Positions 12,842-26,644 of a stretch of DNA of 64,000 nt are shown here, piece after piece. Below the pieces are notes generated by a model. It was not told the origin of the DNA. It ran no database searches and worked only from the letters and a program-made list of their open reading frames with translations. Source of the DNA: Brasenia schreberi (taxonomy: Eukaryota; Streptophyta; Magnoliopsida; Nymphaeales; Cabombaceae); NCBI GenBank assembly GCA_036023115.1, contig JAYKKT010000073.1:14323001-14387000 (forward strand). Reading direction: 5' to 3'. Within the stretch, counting starts at the first letter, position 1, and every line of letters begins with the position of its first letter. Both the position numbers and the translations under genes were made by a program.

Positions 12842-13501
12842 TGAGAGGCACTAGGCTTTTTTGCTGTAAGAAATACCGGTCTAATCGATCTCATAAACAG
12901 CTAAGATACAAGTCATTCAATGGATCTCACGAGAGCGCCCGAGCACCCAACTCTCTTCAGTATGCATCCTCCTCAATCTCTCTCATCTCCCTCCTATATC
13001 ACCAACAAGATGAACAAAATGAGCCGTTGAACCCCTTGCTTTCTAGAGAGACAATTGTTAGAGTTGTTTAACTCTTCCTTTTTTCTTTATGACCAGTTTT
13101 TTTTTCATTTGAAATACACCTTTCTACACTCTCTTGCAAAATGGATTCGTTCTTCATATACGAACAGTGCATTTTCACTCACGGAGCCAGTGGATTTTGG
13201 TGCACGAGAGAGAGAGAGAGGAGGGGATAAGAGAGAGAGAAATTGGAAAGGACGTAGATTTAAAAAGTTGAGCCTTTGGACACTAATAATTTTTATTTTT
13301 TAACGATCATTCCAATCTTTCATGAAATTGATTGTACTACTACTATCGTCTCATAAAATCTGACACCAAAAGGAATTTAACCGCTCCCATTCTCTCTCTC
13401 TCTCTCGTACCTCATCCAAAATAGAATACGTTTAGCAAGAAGAAAATGAATCTATAAGCAGCCATGCACCATTATAACCTTGTGTCATAAAGTTGGCAGC
13501 A

Positions 13502-13955
<454 letters not shown>

Positions 13956-13957
13956 AA

Positions 13958-14448
13958 TAGGGGTGTTCACTATTCTGTTTGGTTTGGTTCTAGACTCAAT
14001 CTCAAACCACTAGTTTCAATTCTTAAATTTTAGAAACCAAACCAAACTGTCAGTTCTAATTTGGTTCAGTTCTGAACCACCATTCAACTTATTTAAAAGT
14101 TCTGTTAAATATAATATATTATTTGGATCTAAGACCCACATTTATATGTATGAATATATATAAACTTATAAACTTATCAAGATTTAAATCCATATAAGTA
14201 TATAAACTGTATATATACATGTATATATTCACATAAATATAATGTTATAAAACTCATACACATAAACTTATAAATATTTATATTTACATGTATATAAACT
14301 TTATATATATATATACATTTTATATAAACTTATATATATAATTAATGGTTCGGTACTGAAATCGGAAACCAAACCGCCAAATTCTTTTCGGCTAGAACCG
14401 AACCAAACGGTCGGTTTGGTTTGGGTCTGGCGGTTCCATGAACACCTA
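13958..14448. mobile_element. hAT-like non-autonomous element (MITE-like), 491 bp
   Basis: It has terminal inverted repeats: TAGGGGTGTTCA at the left and TGAACACCTA at the right. The flanking 8-bp duplication is imperfect, CCCAAAAA (13950-13957) against CCCACAAG (14449-14456). The interior has GGTTCGGTTTGG-type words near both ends and an AT-rich core with no ORF. Copy A has GATTTGAACCCACACG at the matching place (about 5240-5255) without the element, consistent with an empty site. Confidence 0.75.
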
Positions 14449-14740
14449 CCCACAAGTGTCAATCTGATCAGCTTTAAACAGATGGTCGACAACCAGATCA
14501 AGCACCTAATTAGCTTTGAACTGCCCAAAATGCTACTCAAGCCAGGGTTGTGCCACCAAGCTGATCATGGGATGGAACACGTAGCATCCAAATCTGCGTT
14601 CTTGGTTTTCTTAATGAGTTGCTTTTCATCATTAGAGAGTGTCCAACTTCACAAACCTTTTGTCACTTTTATTACAAGTATAGTTCGTCGTTAGACATGA
14701 ATCAAGAAAAGATCAATCTTTAAAAACTATATGAAAGAAG

Positions 14741-14741
<1 letters not shown>

Positions 14742-14799
<58 letters not shown>
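14742..14799. repeat. (AT)n microsatellite
   Basis: About 29 AT units. Confidence 0.97.
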
Positions 14800-14803
<4 letters not shown>

Positions 14804-15899
14804 CTTACTGTGCAATTTTGTCGACGTAAGTTTTACCATATTGTAAATTATTCATTTTCCTTTTCTTTCATGTATGTTGTTGAAGTAACATTTTTTTCCA
14901 AATTGAAGACTGCAAACTGCCAGATATTAATATTCATCAAAATTATTTTTCCTGTTTCTTTAGATTTTTCAATTTTCAGACTTATGATTCTGATAGAATC
15001 AAATTGATTTTATTTAGATCATTTTGAAATTCTAAATAAGCCTAAAAAATTATCAATAACTTATCAAGTTATTGAAGAGGCATGCAATTTGATGTTGTGG
15101 ACAAACTTATGGGAGCAATTTTTTGTGCATTTTTAATAGGATAATTCATTCATTAATCCACTGGAAAATTTCTGTTTAAATACCATAAACTGTTGTGTGG
15201 AACTGATACCTCCGAACCAGCTTCAATCGAAGTAACGTGCTCAGGACTGTCGATTCTATCAACCCACATTTGTCCAAGACTCATGGATTTGTTTGCAACT
15301 TTTGGTTTCCAAATGCTCATCGTTGCCTTGGCTCCGCGGTAGATCGAACCTGTGTTACGTATGAGAGCATGCTGCCATGAGAGAATGATCAATACATTTA
15401 AATGCATCGTCATGGTTAACCGATATCAGTAAAATGTTCATTGTTCTAAATCGTAGACCAATGTACAATAACATATCAAAAAAACAAATTAGTGCTTGAG
15501 GTATAATTCTTTAAATGATCAATATTGTCAAAAACAATGCTGCATGCTATCACTACATACAAAATTGACTTTTTGCGATCAACAATGGAACAATTCCAGC
15601 TATTTGAACTGTCGGAATATATAAAAAACAATTATGAGGGTTGAACTCTCGGAAATATAAAAACAACTCCCGAAATAAATCTATGCAAACTTTATGAGGG
15701 TCATACTCTTATTTCCGATGGTTGGGAAAGTCGAAAATGATTAAATACTTTTAGCATTATTTTTTGCCAAAAAATGACATGGCGTTAAAGGTTTCAATTT
15801 TTTGAATAATATTCTTTTTGGTTATATTCAAAAGGTGTTTTTTTGAATGCCATTACTTCACTGAGAAATAAAAGAAGAGAATTTCCAAAATTGGCCATC

Positions 15900-16320
15900 T
15901 TTTTCTTTTTATGGGTATCTTTCGCAACATCATAACAAACAGAAGCGATATATTTCTTGTATAATATTGGCGTGTAAAGTTCAAGTAATTGAATGAATAT
16001 GTACTATCTTCAAATGATTTTATAATATTTTCCATTTTTATTTTATCATAAGTTCACAAATTGTAAATAATATTTAAGAAATACTTAAAAGTAACTTTTA
16101 AATTATGTTTTATTATTTGACAAACTCCGTTCTCTGATCATTCAGGCATGACATATACTTGCAATAATTTGTTACTTGCAATTTTAAGGAAATATAAATA
16201 ATTCATAAAATGGTGGCAAGAAACTATTCGGTGAATAAGAAAACCATGCAACAAATATATGAAAAGGATGTATCAAGCACTAACTTTTTTTTTGGCACTT
16301 TCAGCTGAAAGTGCATATGT
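15900..16320. other. Non-coding stretch
   Basis: AT-rich, with nothing recognised on either strand. Confidence 0.4.
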
Positions 16321-16328
16321 AGCATATA

Positions 16329-16782
16329 ACGCTGTTCACGGAACTGTCAGAACCGAGCCGAACCAGCAGTTTGGTTCGTTTCGGTTCTAGTTAGAAAAAA
16401 TTCTAGTGGTTCGGTTCATGGTTCTGGTGTTGGAACCGAATCATGAAAACCAAACCATTATATATAGATATACATTCACATTTTATATACATATAAGGTT
16501 ATAAAACTTATATATATAATCTTTATAAGTTTATGCATATCAGTTTTATAACCCTATATATAGAATGTGAATATATTTAAAGTTTGTATATTTATATGAA
16601 TTTTAATATTGATAAGTTTATTATATGGGTTTTATAACCTTATATACATATAAAATGTGGACCGTAGATCCAAACATTCTCATGACATAATACATTATAT
16701 TTAGCAAAATCCTTAAATTTGTAGAACTGTGGTCCAGAACCAAACCAAACCGGCGAACAAGACCGAACCGTGAACACCCCTG
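16329..16782. mobile_element. hAT-like non-autonomous element, second family copy
   Basis: It shares the GGTTCGG/ACCGAAC word content and AT-rich core with the element at 13958-14448. The right end is CGTGAACACCCCTG; the left end, GCTGTTCACGG, is partly eroded. GCATATA flanks it on both sides (16322-16328 and 16783-16789), consistent with an original 8-bp duplication. No transposase ORF is present. Confidence 0.68.
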
Positions 16783-16789
16783 GCATATA

Positions 16790-19247
<2,458 letters not shown>

Positions 19248-19842
19248 CCGTTTCTTGCTGCTCACTTTTGATACTTGAATGGGTTCATGAGACAGAATCA
19301 AGTGCAATCCATCATTTTCTTTCATTGTTGTACTGCTTATTTTCAGTTTTGGGTAGCAGGAATTCTAAGAGATTAATCTGGTTGGTGTCAATAATCGCCA
19401 ACCGTTGCGAGGTTGCCGTTGTTGGCTTTTGTTTACTGATTGATTTTCTTTGATTTTAGGAGCACTGTTCTCCTTTTCTGAAATCGTATAGCCTTATCTT
19501 TGCCAGCTCTTAGCAATCTATTATTCGATTGCGAGGCTTCTTACTTCTTTCTTTGATCGCCTTGAAGATTATGTTGACAAGATTTGATTGTTGCTGGCTC
19601 ACTCTCTTTGTATAACAGTTTCATCTTTTTGTTCTCGATCCTTAATCTAGTGCAGCAAATTTGGAAATTACCGTCTCCTGTGATATCTAAGCCGCTTGGA
19701 TTGAATTCTCTGTACGACGATTCTTCTGCATGGTCGTCGAATGACCGAACACTGCATGTGGATCCTCTGGCAGCACTTATTCCTGGGTAGTGTCTGTACT
19801 TCTGGTTTCTTGCTTCTCAACATTCTCTTCGCATCTAATTTC

Positions 19843-20275
19843 AGGACAATTCACATTTAATATGGCTAAAACATTCACAGTAAAACATAAATTATGTAGA
19901 TCATGGTATTCCAGGTGCTATTCTTTAACTTGAATAGCAGGCATAAGGGGCTTATTGAGGTCTATCATCACTCCCAACCTTGTCCTGATGTAGCTAGATC
20001 TACTTTCACAATCTACCCAATCTTGTTGCCCATCTGCTTCAGAAAATTTTCTGTATAATGTTCCAGAGGCATCAAAGGGATATGAATTCATGCGAGAACT
20101 TGTTCGACCGTCTCCCCATTAGGATGAAAACCAGGAACGCACTCCTGCACTATAAGATAATGATCAAAGATCATCCAAAGAGCGCTTCTACATACTCTTT
20201 CTTCTGTTTGGAGATTTTGACAGGCGAAGAAATCGTTTTTGAGGCCGTACGAAAGGGATGGCATAGCTCCTCTTT
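19843..20275 (-). mobile_element. L1-type LINE ORF1 relic (DUF4283 and zinc knuckle)
   Basis: Minus-strand translation gives the DUF4283 order typical of plant L1-like ORF1. GLKNDFFACQNLQTEERV is followed by LWMIFDHYLIVQ, then IHIPLMPLEHYTENFLKQMG, then IVKVDLAT and MIDLNKPLMPAIQV. A decayed CCHC knuckle follows, with only its first and last Cys left (CFTVN through NVNC). At least two in-frame stops and a frame change break it. The pol ORF is not found next to it. This is a different LINE clade from the RTE elements elsewhere in the window. Confidence 0.8.
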
Positions 20276-20293
20276 TACTTCATCTGCTTAATA

Positions 20294-20302
<9 letters not shown>

Positions 20303-20328
<26 letters not shown>

Positions 20329-20340
20329 GGAGAGAGAGAA
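20303..20340. repeat. Short (AT)n(GA)n microsatellite
   Basis: AT run followed by GA run, the same order as at 13504. Confidence 0.85.
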
Positions 20341-21240
20341 CGTGATAAATGTTTTTCCTTTAATATTTAACATTGAGATCTTTAAGAAAATTAAAGCATG
20401 AATAACTGTATGCATGGACTGTATCTCTATAGAAACTTGATTTTGTCTATAATAATACCTATTCACATATTATTTTTGAGTGATATGAATATAATCTCAA
20501 ATATTTTAAGAAGTTTTGAAAAAATATGAAAGATATTTTTATTATACTCATGTCACCTAAAAGTAACGAGTAAATATGAGTGATTAAGTGTGAAGCGCAT
20601 CACTCTCTCTCTCTCTCTCTTTTTGTCTCTCTCTTCATATATATAATGTCTGTTTATTTACAAAATAATAAAGAAAACAATATATCTAGAAAATTAAGAA
20701 ATAGGAAACATGAATATACATATATATATATATATATATATATTTGCTTATGCATATGTCTAAAAGACTAAAAATTGAACGGTAGGGAGAAAGAAATTTA
20801 ACACAGAACACTTCAATAAGATTTGACTTAAAAACCTTTCACTTAGAGGACCATGAATAGTTGGATCGATCATGGATAAACTTACACATACAACTGTTAT
20901 TTTTTTATATGACGTACTCAGTGGATCTGAAACGTGATTGAAACATTTCGTGCATATCTTAATGCATTTCAAGTTTCCATTTCATTTCGAAATAAAAATT
21001 TCCCCCCGTTTCCATTCTGCCACTCTTTATAAAAAAAGAGCAGTTTGATAATACTAGATAGACATGATTTGTTTAAGGTAAATCAGAACATGAAATTATA
21101 ACTGAATCGGTGGCAGATATTATATCTGCGTCGACCAATCCGGAAATCCTAGTAATTCGTGGAGAGTTGCAATAGATTCGCGTTTTTTTAATTTATTGGG
21201 CGCATGGAGTCTTGGAGGTCAAGAGCGCGTGCAAGGGGCC
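20341..21240. other. Non-coding stretch
   Basis: It contains small CT and TA runs (20604-20645 and 20716-20741). No gene is recognised. Confidence 0.4.
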
Positions 21241-21520
21241 AAAGGTTCAAGCTGGAACCGTAACGGTTTGGAACTATCAGTTATAATTGACGGTTTTAAA
21301 ATCGTTTTGACCCGTGGTTATTAGACCAATTCCGTTTGAGGTTCTAGTTTGCTTTTTAGAAACATCAAACCATAACCAAATCAAGTGGCATTCTGTTCTG
21401 ATTACGGTTTTGAGATCGATCCAGTTCGTCTTTTAGAAATATGAAATCATAACCAAACCAAGTAGCCTTCCGTTTTGATTACGGTTTCGGGACCGATCCT
21501 GTTCCAGTTCTAACCGGCCT
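21240..21520. repeat. GGTTCC/ACGGTTT-rich repeat with a 77-bp internal duplication
   Basis: The word content (AACCGTAACGGTTTGG, CCAGTTC) recalls the hAT-like elements. Inside it, 21361-21437 is repeated with several differences just after, at a 77-bp period. Ends are not defined. Confidence 0.5.
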
Positions 21521-21826
21521 GTTATTGGTAGAGAACAATGAATCGTTTTTGCATCGAAACGGCCCGTTCGGCAAGCGCGTCTGGGCCGAGTCGACCATCC
21601 TCCAACGCAACGCTGCGGGTGTGTAGTTTGTGCTCTTCTAGGTGGGCCCACAGGGAGGGGGGACCCACACGAGGTTAGCGCTGATGACACACGGCTGATC
21701 TGTGTGGGACCCACAAATGGGTTCGACACGCAAAGAGGGACGGAAGACGCAAAAGGAGGGACATTGGGGTGGGCCTCCAAAAGCCCTTTTTTAATCTCTT
21801 CACTTGGTTGGTTTCTTGTCAGAATT

Positions 21827-21830
<4 letters not shown>

Positions 21831-21871
<41 letters not shown>
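21831..21871. repeat. (CT)n microsatellite
   Basis: About 20 CT units on the plus strand. It sits in the probable 5'UTR exon of the F-box gene, a common place for CT runs in plants. Confidence 0.95.
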
Positions 21872-21874
<3 letters not shown>

Positions 21875-22017
21875 GGAGTCGGACGCCCACAAGGCATTTG
21901 CATTTGTCCTGAAGGAGTTTCATTGTGTAGCTTTCATCCTCCATTACTGATCCTGATTTCCTCCCCTCTACTTATGCTTTTGTTCAAGCAAAACGAAAAG
22001 GAGTTTCATTTTGCCTT

Positions 22018-22023
22018 GTAAGT
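22018..22023 (+). other. Candidate 5' splice donor of the F-box 5'UTR intron
   Basis: GCCTT followed by GTAAGT is a strong plant donor. It would pair with the acceptor at 25206-25216, giving a 3.2-kb intron. The pairing is inferred and other upstream exons are possible. Confidence 0.35.
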
Positions 22024-22479
22024 CGCCCCCTCTCTCTGTGTGTGTCTGTCTCTCTTTCTCTCTCACACACTCACAAGGACGCGCACGCTCACACACGATA
22101 GAGTCCAGTGAAACTCTGTAGCAAGATTTTTTCCGCTTTTTCGTTTTCCTCCCCTTGTTTCTTGTTGATTATGTGCTTTTGGTTGTGACTATTGACTTTA
22201 TTGGCTCCGTTATTATTTGGTTTTCCATCATGCTTTTGCATGTTTCCTTTTGCCTTCAACACTATTCTCTTTCAATGAAATCTTGAAGGTAACGGGCGTT
22301 GACATACTTTCTTCGACAGTTTCTTTCTTCCTTCCTTTTTTATTCTCTGTAGTTTTTGTGAAGGGAGAGCGAAGGGATGTCGTGCTTTTGATGGTTTCTC
22401 GGGGCTTTTGTGTTAAAAATAATGATCCTACTAGGTCTTCAGGATCTATTTGTGAAGAATTTGATCTGACAACAAATCG

Positions 22480-24320
22480 GGTAAATGAATCTTGACGTAC
22501 TTGTTGAATGGTTCCTTGCTTTATCAAATTCTATTTGTTGGATCCTTCAGATTCGCAACTGTAGAAACCGTGTACCCAAGTTGGCTATCAGTAGAAATCT
22601 TCTCTTTCTATACTCTTTGATGATATGCACACCATATACAGAGATGTGTTTTAGGGACATTGGGCATTGGCAGAGTGGAAAAGAGCCTCAGTTTAGGCTC
22701 TTTGCGTTGGACTCCTGCTGCCCTTGGCTCCAACCTCACGCCTCGTGTGAGAAGTTTCTCCGAGTTGAAAATCAAAAGAATATGGAAGAACAGCTTTCGG
22801 CTAAACTACTTAGATTCTTCTGCTAGAAATTTTGCGCCAGCTCAGTCTTCGCGAGCTATAGGGTGATTATTCAAGTTAGGGATGCTTGATTGAGGATGTG
22901 TTGTGTCTGATTCATTTATCAAGCTATAGATTACCGAAGTCTCTTCCCTTTTTTGTTTCCTGAATGAAAATTATTATGAAATCTAATATGCATGTTAACA
23001 CTGTTCTGTTCTTATTTTCCTAATCAAGCTATAGATTACCGAAGCCTCTTCCCTTTTTTGTGTTCTGAATGAAAATTATTATGAAATCTAATATGCATGT
23101 TAAAACTGTTCTGTTCTTATTTGGTTGTGGTTGGTGACTTTATTGGGTCTGTTCTTATTTTGTTTTCCTCATCATTCTTTTGTTCTTTACCTTTTTCCTG
23201 GAACATCTTTTTTTCTCTTTTTTTCAATGGAACATCGAAGAGCAGTGGCTGTGGAAATATGGTCCAAGATCCAGCTCTACTGTGTCAAAGAATCCATACA
23301 GCCCACTCCACCTAGTGAGTTGTTGGTTGTAAATTTCGAGGAGCAGTGGTTGTGGACATGTAATTTCATTGACATTTGTTTACTTCTTTTCTTTACTTTT
23401 CTTCTTTTTTCTTTTTTCTTTTGCTAGAGAGAGTCACTTGATGATTTTTCGGGGATTTTGCTTTTTCCCGATCAGTAGATTACTTACTAGATTGTGAAAA
23501 TGTAAAAAGAGAAAGAAAACTATCACAAAAGTGTTAGAAAAAACAATAAAGAATTATCTAATTTATATTGAGTTAATGGCTAGCATGGCACATTATATGG
23601 ACAAAGAATACATATAGCCGCCAACATCTAGTATGGGAAATTGCTTAATAATTGTTGTTGGAGTAGATTACCTACTAGGATTTAATGAGCGACCAGCGAT
23701 TAATTTAGTTTACACAAAAAATTGTGTGACCGGTTTTTGGATGGTCATGTAAAGGAATCTTGAGGTAGTCTTTGTATGCTTCATTGTTTTACCATATGCC
23801 GTTTGTTGGAGGTTTGAGATTAGCAAGTGTATATAGTGTATCTAGGTCGGTATTGTTGAACTTCTCTTTCTGACTTAACCAAAGAAAATGGGTACTTTGA
23901 GCTAGGTGGAGTAGAGACGCTGGCTTGGCATGCCTCTGTACCTGAAACAGGTGCATTATGTACTTGATTGATGGATAAAAAAACACTTTTTGATGATACA
24001 TAGGTCTTAGGCCTAATAGATAGTGAAAGAAAGACTAGCTGTCTCTGCCTTCGACTTCTCCACCCAGTGGTTTAAATTGCACGCCACCCTGCTCCCTATT
24101 GTGTCTTGGACCCGCCTCATTTTGCTGGATTATTACCGATGTGAGTTGCAAACTAGAAAAAAGTATGGAAGAATATCTTTTTTGCTGAAGTACTGTGATT
24201 GTTTTATCAGAAATTTCGTGACAGTTCAATCACTTCATGGATTTTAGGATGATCATTCAACTGAAGCATGAAAGATGTGTGTTGTACTCCACTTATGGAT
24301 CATTTTATGGATTACCGTGT
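22480..24320 (+). repeat. Diverged internal duplications in the probable F-box intron
   Basis: A module near 22480-22960 reappears, diverged, near 23755-24320. Shared landmarks are GAATCTTGA, TTTGTTGGA, CTTCTCTTTCT, AGAAATTT and a GATTACCG block. Positions 22918-23022 are followed at once by a near-identical copy, 23023-23127 (period 105). A further GGTTGTG...GACTTTATTGG block near 22180 recurs near 23125. No coding sense is apparent. Confidence 0.6.
23491..23661 (+). mobile_element. 5'-truncated RTE LINE tail with 17-bp TSD
   Basis: It matches the last 130-170 bases of the LINE at 8424-11843, including the AAAAGTGTTAG and TAGTATGGGAAA blocks and the TTG tail. Flanks are AGTAGATTACTTACTAG (23474-23490) and AGTAGATTACCTACTAG (23662-23678), one mismatch in 17. 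It lies inside the probable F-box intron. Confidence 0.9.
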
Positions 24321-25205
24321 AGTATATTAGAAAGTTGTACTTTGTTTTGTTCTAAATGAAACTTACTTTGGAATATAATTTTCTCTGCACTTTATGAGAC
24401 TGGTTTGAAAGCTTTGATATTGTCTATTCAAATTTTGAAGACTACCACGTAGATAATTCAAATGAATCTAGAAAGAAGCTTTTCATATAATTTTGAAGAC
24501 TCTACCACATTGTCTATTCAATTTCTGATATATGGTTTAAAGCTTTTTATCTTGTGGTATTTACTGCACTCTTCATTCCAATTCTTTTCATTTTAAGGGT
24601 CGACCCGTAAGGAACATTTGTTGATGATCTTATGAATATCCATATAGTATGATGATATAAAGTGCCGAACACTGAGGTCATCTCTGTTGCATCTTCTGAG
24701 GGAAGACACAATTCTGTGAAAGTGTTCCCTGCAAAAGAAGAGAGGCATCATGATTTCTGTGGAGTGCGTGTTTCTACAGAAAACATATGGGTTCCATAGT
24801 CCAACATTTTTATTGTGTTGATTCCACATCCAGTGGGAAAAGGGTGTCTACCATACAAAATATTGTCTGCTCCCTCATTTTGGTACCCAGAGCTCTAGGT
24901 AGTACATCATTGCTCCACGTCCTTTATGCTTATTGATAAAGTAAAATGGAATAACTTATTCTACTATTCGTCTTCGAAAGAAAGTTGTTCAAGACAGATA
25001 CCATATATGTGCAAAGATAACATCTGCCTTGTTGCTGATTCAGTGTAAAGAGGGAACTTAAGAAGCAAGTTATTATGGTCTTATCTGATAGGAATAGTAG
25101 GTAATGAGTATATAAACGTTGTGCCGGTTATCATTTTCCTTGAATTAAAACCTATGGTTTCTTTTGGGGGAATTAAGCCTTCAAATCCATGATCTTTGAA
25201 ATTTA

Positions 25206-25216
25206 TTGTATTTCAG
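25206..25216 (+). other. Splice acceptor immediately before the F-box start codon
   Basis: TTGTATTTCAG is followed at once by the ATG. This places the whole coding region in the last exon and makes an intron in the 5'UTR likely. Confidence 0.65.
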
Positions 25217-26479
25217 ATGGTTAGAGAATTGTTTTCTAGTCATCTAAGATCACATATCGCCAACCATCAAGGTAGTGTTCCACGAAAGAGGAGGAAGAAA
25301 TCCAAGGATGCCATGTTAGAGTGTGTGCAACCGCTTGATGATGAAGCAGAATGGGGCGACCTCGACGACAATGTGCTTGAGCTGATTTTGGCAAGGTTGC
25401 CAGTTTCCGACTTCTTTCGCTTTCGTTCAGTGTGCAAAGGATGGAGTTCTTTGATCAGATCACCAAGCTTCCTCACAGCCTGCAGCCAAGTGAGCTTGAG
25501 GGGTCCATGGTTCTATATGCTTGATGCGAGATCTGACGGTGGTGTTATCTACGACGTGGATGCTGGACTGTGGCGCCACATGAGTTCTTTGTCCGCTCTA
25601 ACTGGTCCTGGAAAGTTGAGCCCAGTGGCAGCAGCTGGAGGTCTGATATGCTTCCAGTCGCCAACTGGCGATTTATCGGTGTACAATCCACTTAGTGGAT
25701 CATGCAGGGAATTGCCCCCAATGATGTCGGTATATCCTATTCATTCAGTTGCCATGCATGCGTACAGGTCTTCATACAGAATTGTAGTTATATATAGTGA
25801 AATTTTGAAGTTTGGAGTAAAGGTGTATACCTCTTCAGAAAAACAATGGGTTGAATTGCCAGTGCATGGATGTATCCGGGATGCAGCCAGCAAACTCTTT
25901 CAGAAGCAAACCTCTGTTGCCTGCAACGATGCTGCCTTTGTCATAGCGAATCCCGCATTAGGTGTATCCCATTCCCAACGCAATCTGAAGGAGTTCTCTG
26001 CTGTCGGTGGTGATGTGATTCACTTCTTGAATGGCGGTGGCAGGGTGGTTGCCTTTGATTCTCGGGAAGGGACAATGTACAATTTCCCTGCAATTCTCCC
26101 CCCAGAGTTTAAATACTCGGTTGATCTTGTTGAGTGCAAGGGACGGGTGTTATTGGTTGTGCTTCTTGAGATGATGGAGACGGCTACCGTCCGTGTTTGG
26201 GAATTTCGACAGGCAGAGATGGAGTGGGTGCAGGTCTTAGTAATGCCACCAGCCATGTCTCACACATACTATGGAAAGAAGGCTGTTATCAACTGTGTTG
26301 GATATGGTGATTTCGTAATGGTTTGTGTCAGCTCTCGGCGGTTTCATCAGGCGATGCTGTGTAATGTTATGAACAATTCGTGGGTAGAGCTGCCGAGGTG
26401 CTACGCTCCTGGCAGCCGGAAGATGAAAAGGTTCGTATCTTGTTTCTCTTTTGAGCCCAGGATCGAAGCTTGTGTGTAA
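25217..26479 (+). CDS. F-box protein, F-box/kelch-repeat type (420 aa)
   Basis: The predicted role is substrate receptor of an SCF (SKP1-CUL1-F-box) ubiquitin ligase. The F-box covers about residues 46-86 (WGDLDDNVLELILARLPV, then FRFRSVCKGWSSLI), which would bind SKP1. A basic stretch, RKRRKKSK, at 23-30 could be a nuclear signal. Residues 95-410 fit the kelch-like or F-box-associated beta-propeller region (GGLICFQS, VYNPLSGSCRELPPM, MCNVMNNSWVELPRC), which would bind the target. Length is normal for this plant class. I start at 25217, not the in-frame ATG at 25196, because TTGTATTTCAG ends at 25216 and is a good splice acceptor, placing the 25196 ATG in the intron. The frame is open with no internal stop. 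The exact orthologue and target are unknown; it resembles the Arabidopsis At5g15710 class in layout. Confidence 0.93.
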   Translation: MVRELFSSHLRSHIANHQGSVPRKRRKKSKDAMLECVQPLDDEAEWGDLDDNVLELILARLPVSDFFRFRSVCKGWSSLIRSPSFLTACSQVSLRGPWFYMLDARSDGGVIYDVDAGLWRHMSSLSALTGPGKLSPVAAAGGLICFQSPTGDLSVYNPLSGSCRELPPMMSVYPIHSVAMHAYRSSYRIVVIYSEILKFGVKVYTSSEKQWVELPVHGCIRDAASKLFQKQTSVACNDAAFVIANPALGVSHSQRNLKEFSAVGGDVIHFLNGGGRVVAFDSREGTMYNFPAILPPEFKYSVDLVECKGRVLLVVLLEMMETATVRVWEFRQAEMEWVQVLVMPPAMSHTYYGKKAVINCVGYGDFVMVCVSSRRFHQAMLCNVMNNSWVELPRCYAPGSRKMKRFVSCFSFEPRIEACV

Positions 26480-26644
26480 GCGTTGGACCTATGGCACAAG
26501 ATTACATCAGAAAATTTTACACTTTCTGCCAAGAGGTGGAAGAGTGGTTCATTGAGATGCTTTCATGTTGAGAAACTTAATAGAAGTATCTCCTTGCGAG
26601 GTTGAGAGCACAAGTTTCTTGTATATTAATTTGTCTTGTGATTA

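Noticed and set aside
15551..15760. Possible CACTA-type element beginning CACTACA
   Set aside because: No matching inverted end or 3-bp duplication could be found.
24620..24680. Possible C/D-box small nucleolar RNA (TGATGAT and CTGA words)
   Set aside because: The spacing is too short and no closing terminal stem is visible.
25196..25216. Upstream ATG as the F-box start
   Set aside because: It lies within the intron end TTTATTGTATTTCAG; the next ATG follows the acceptor directly.
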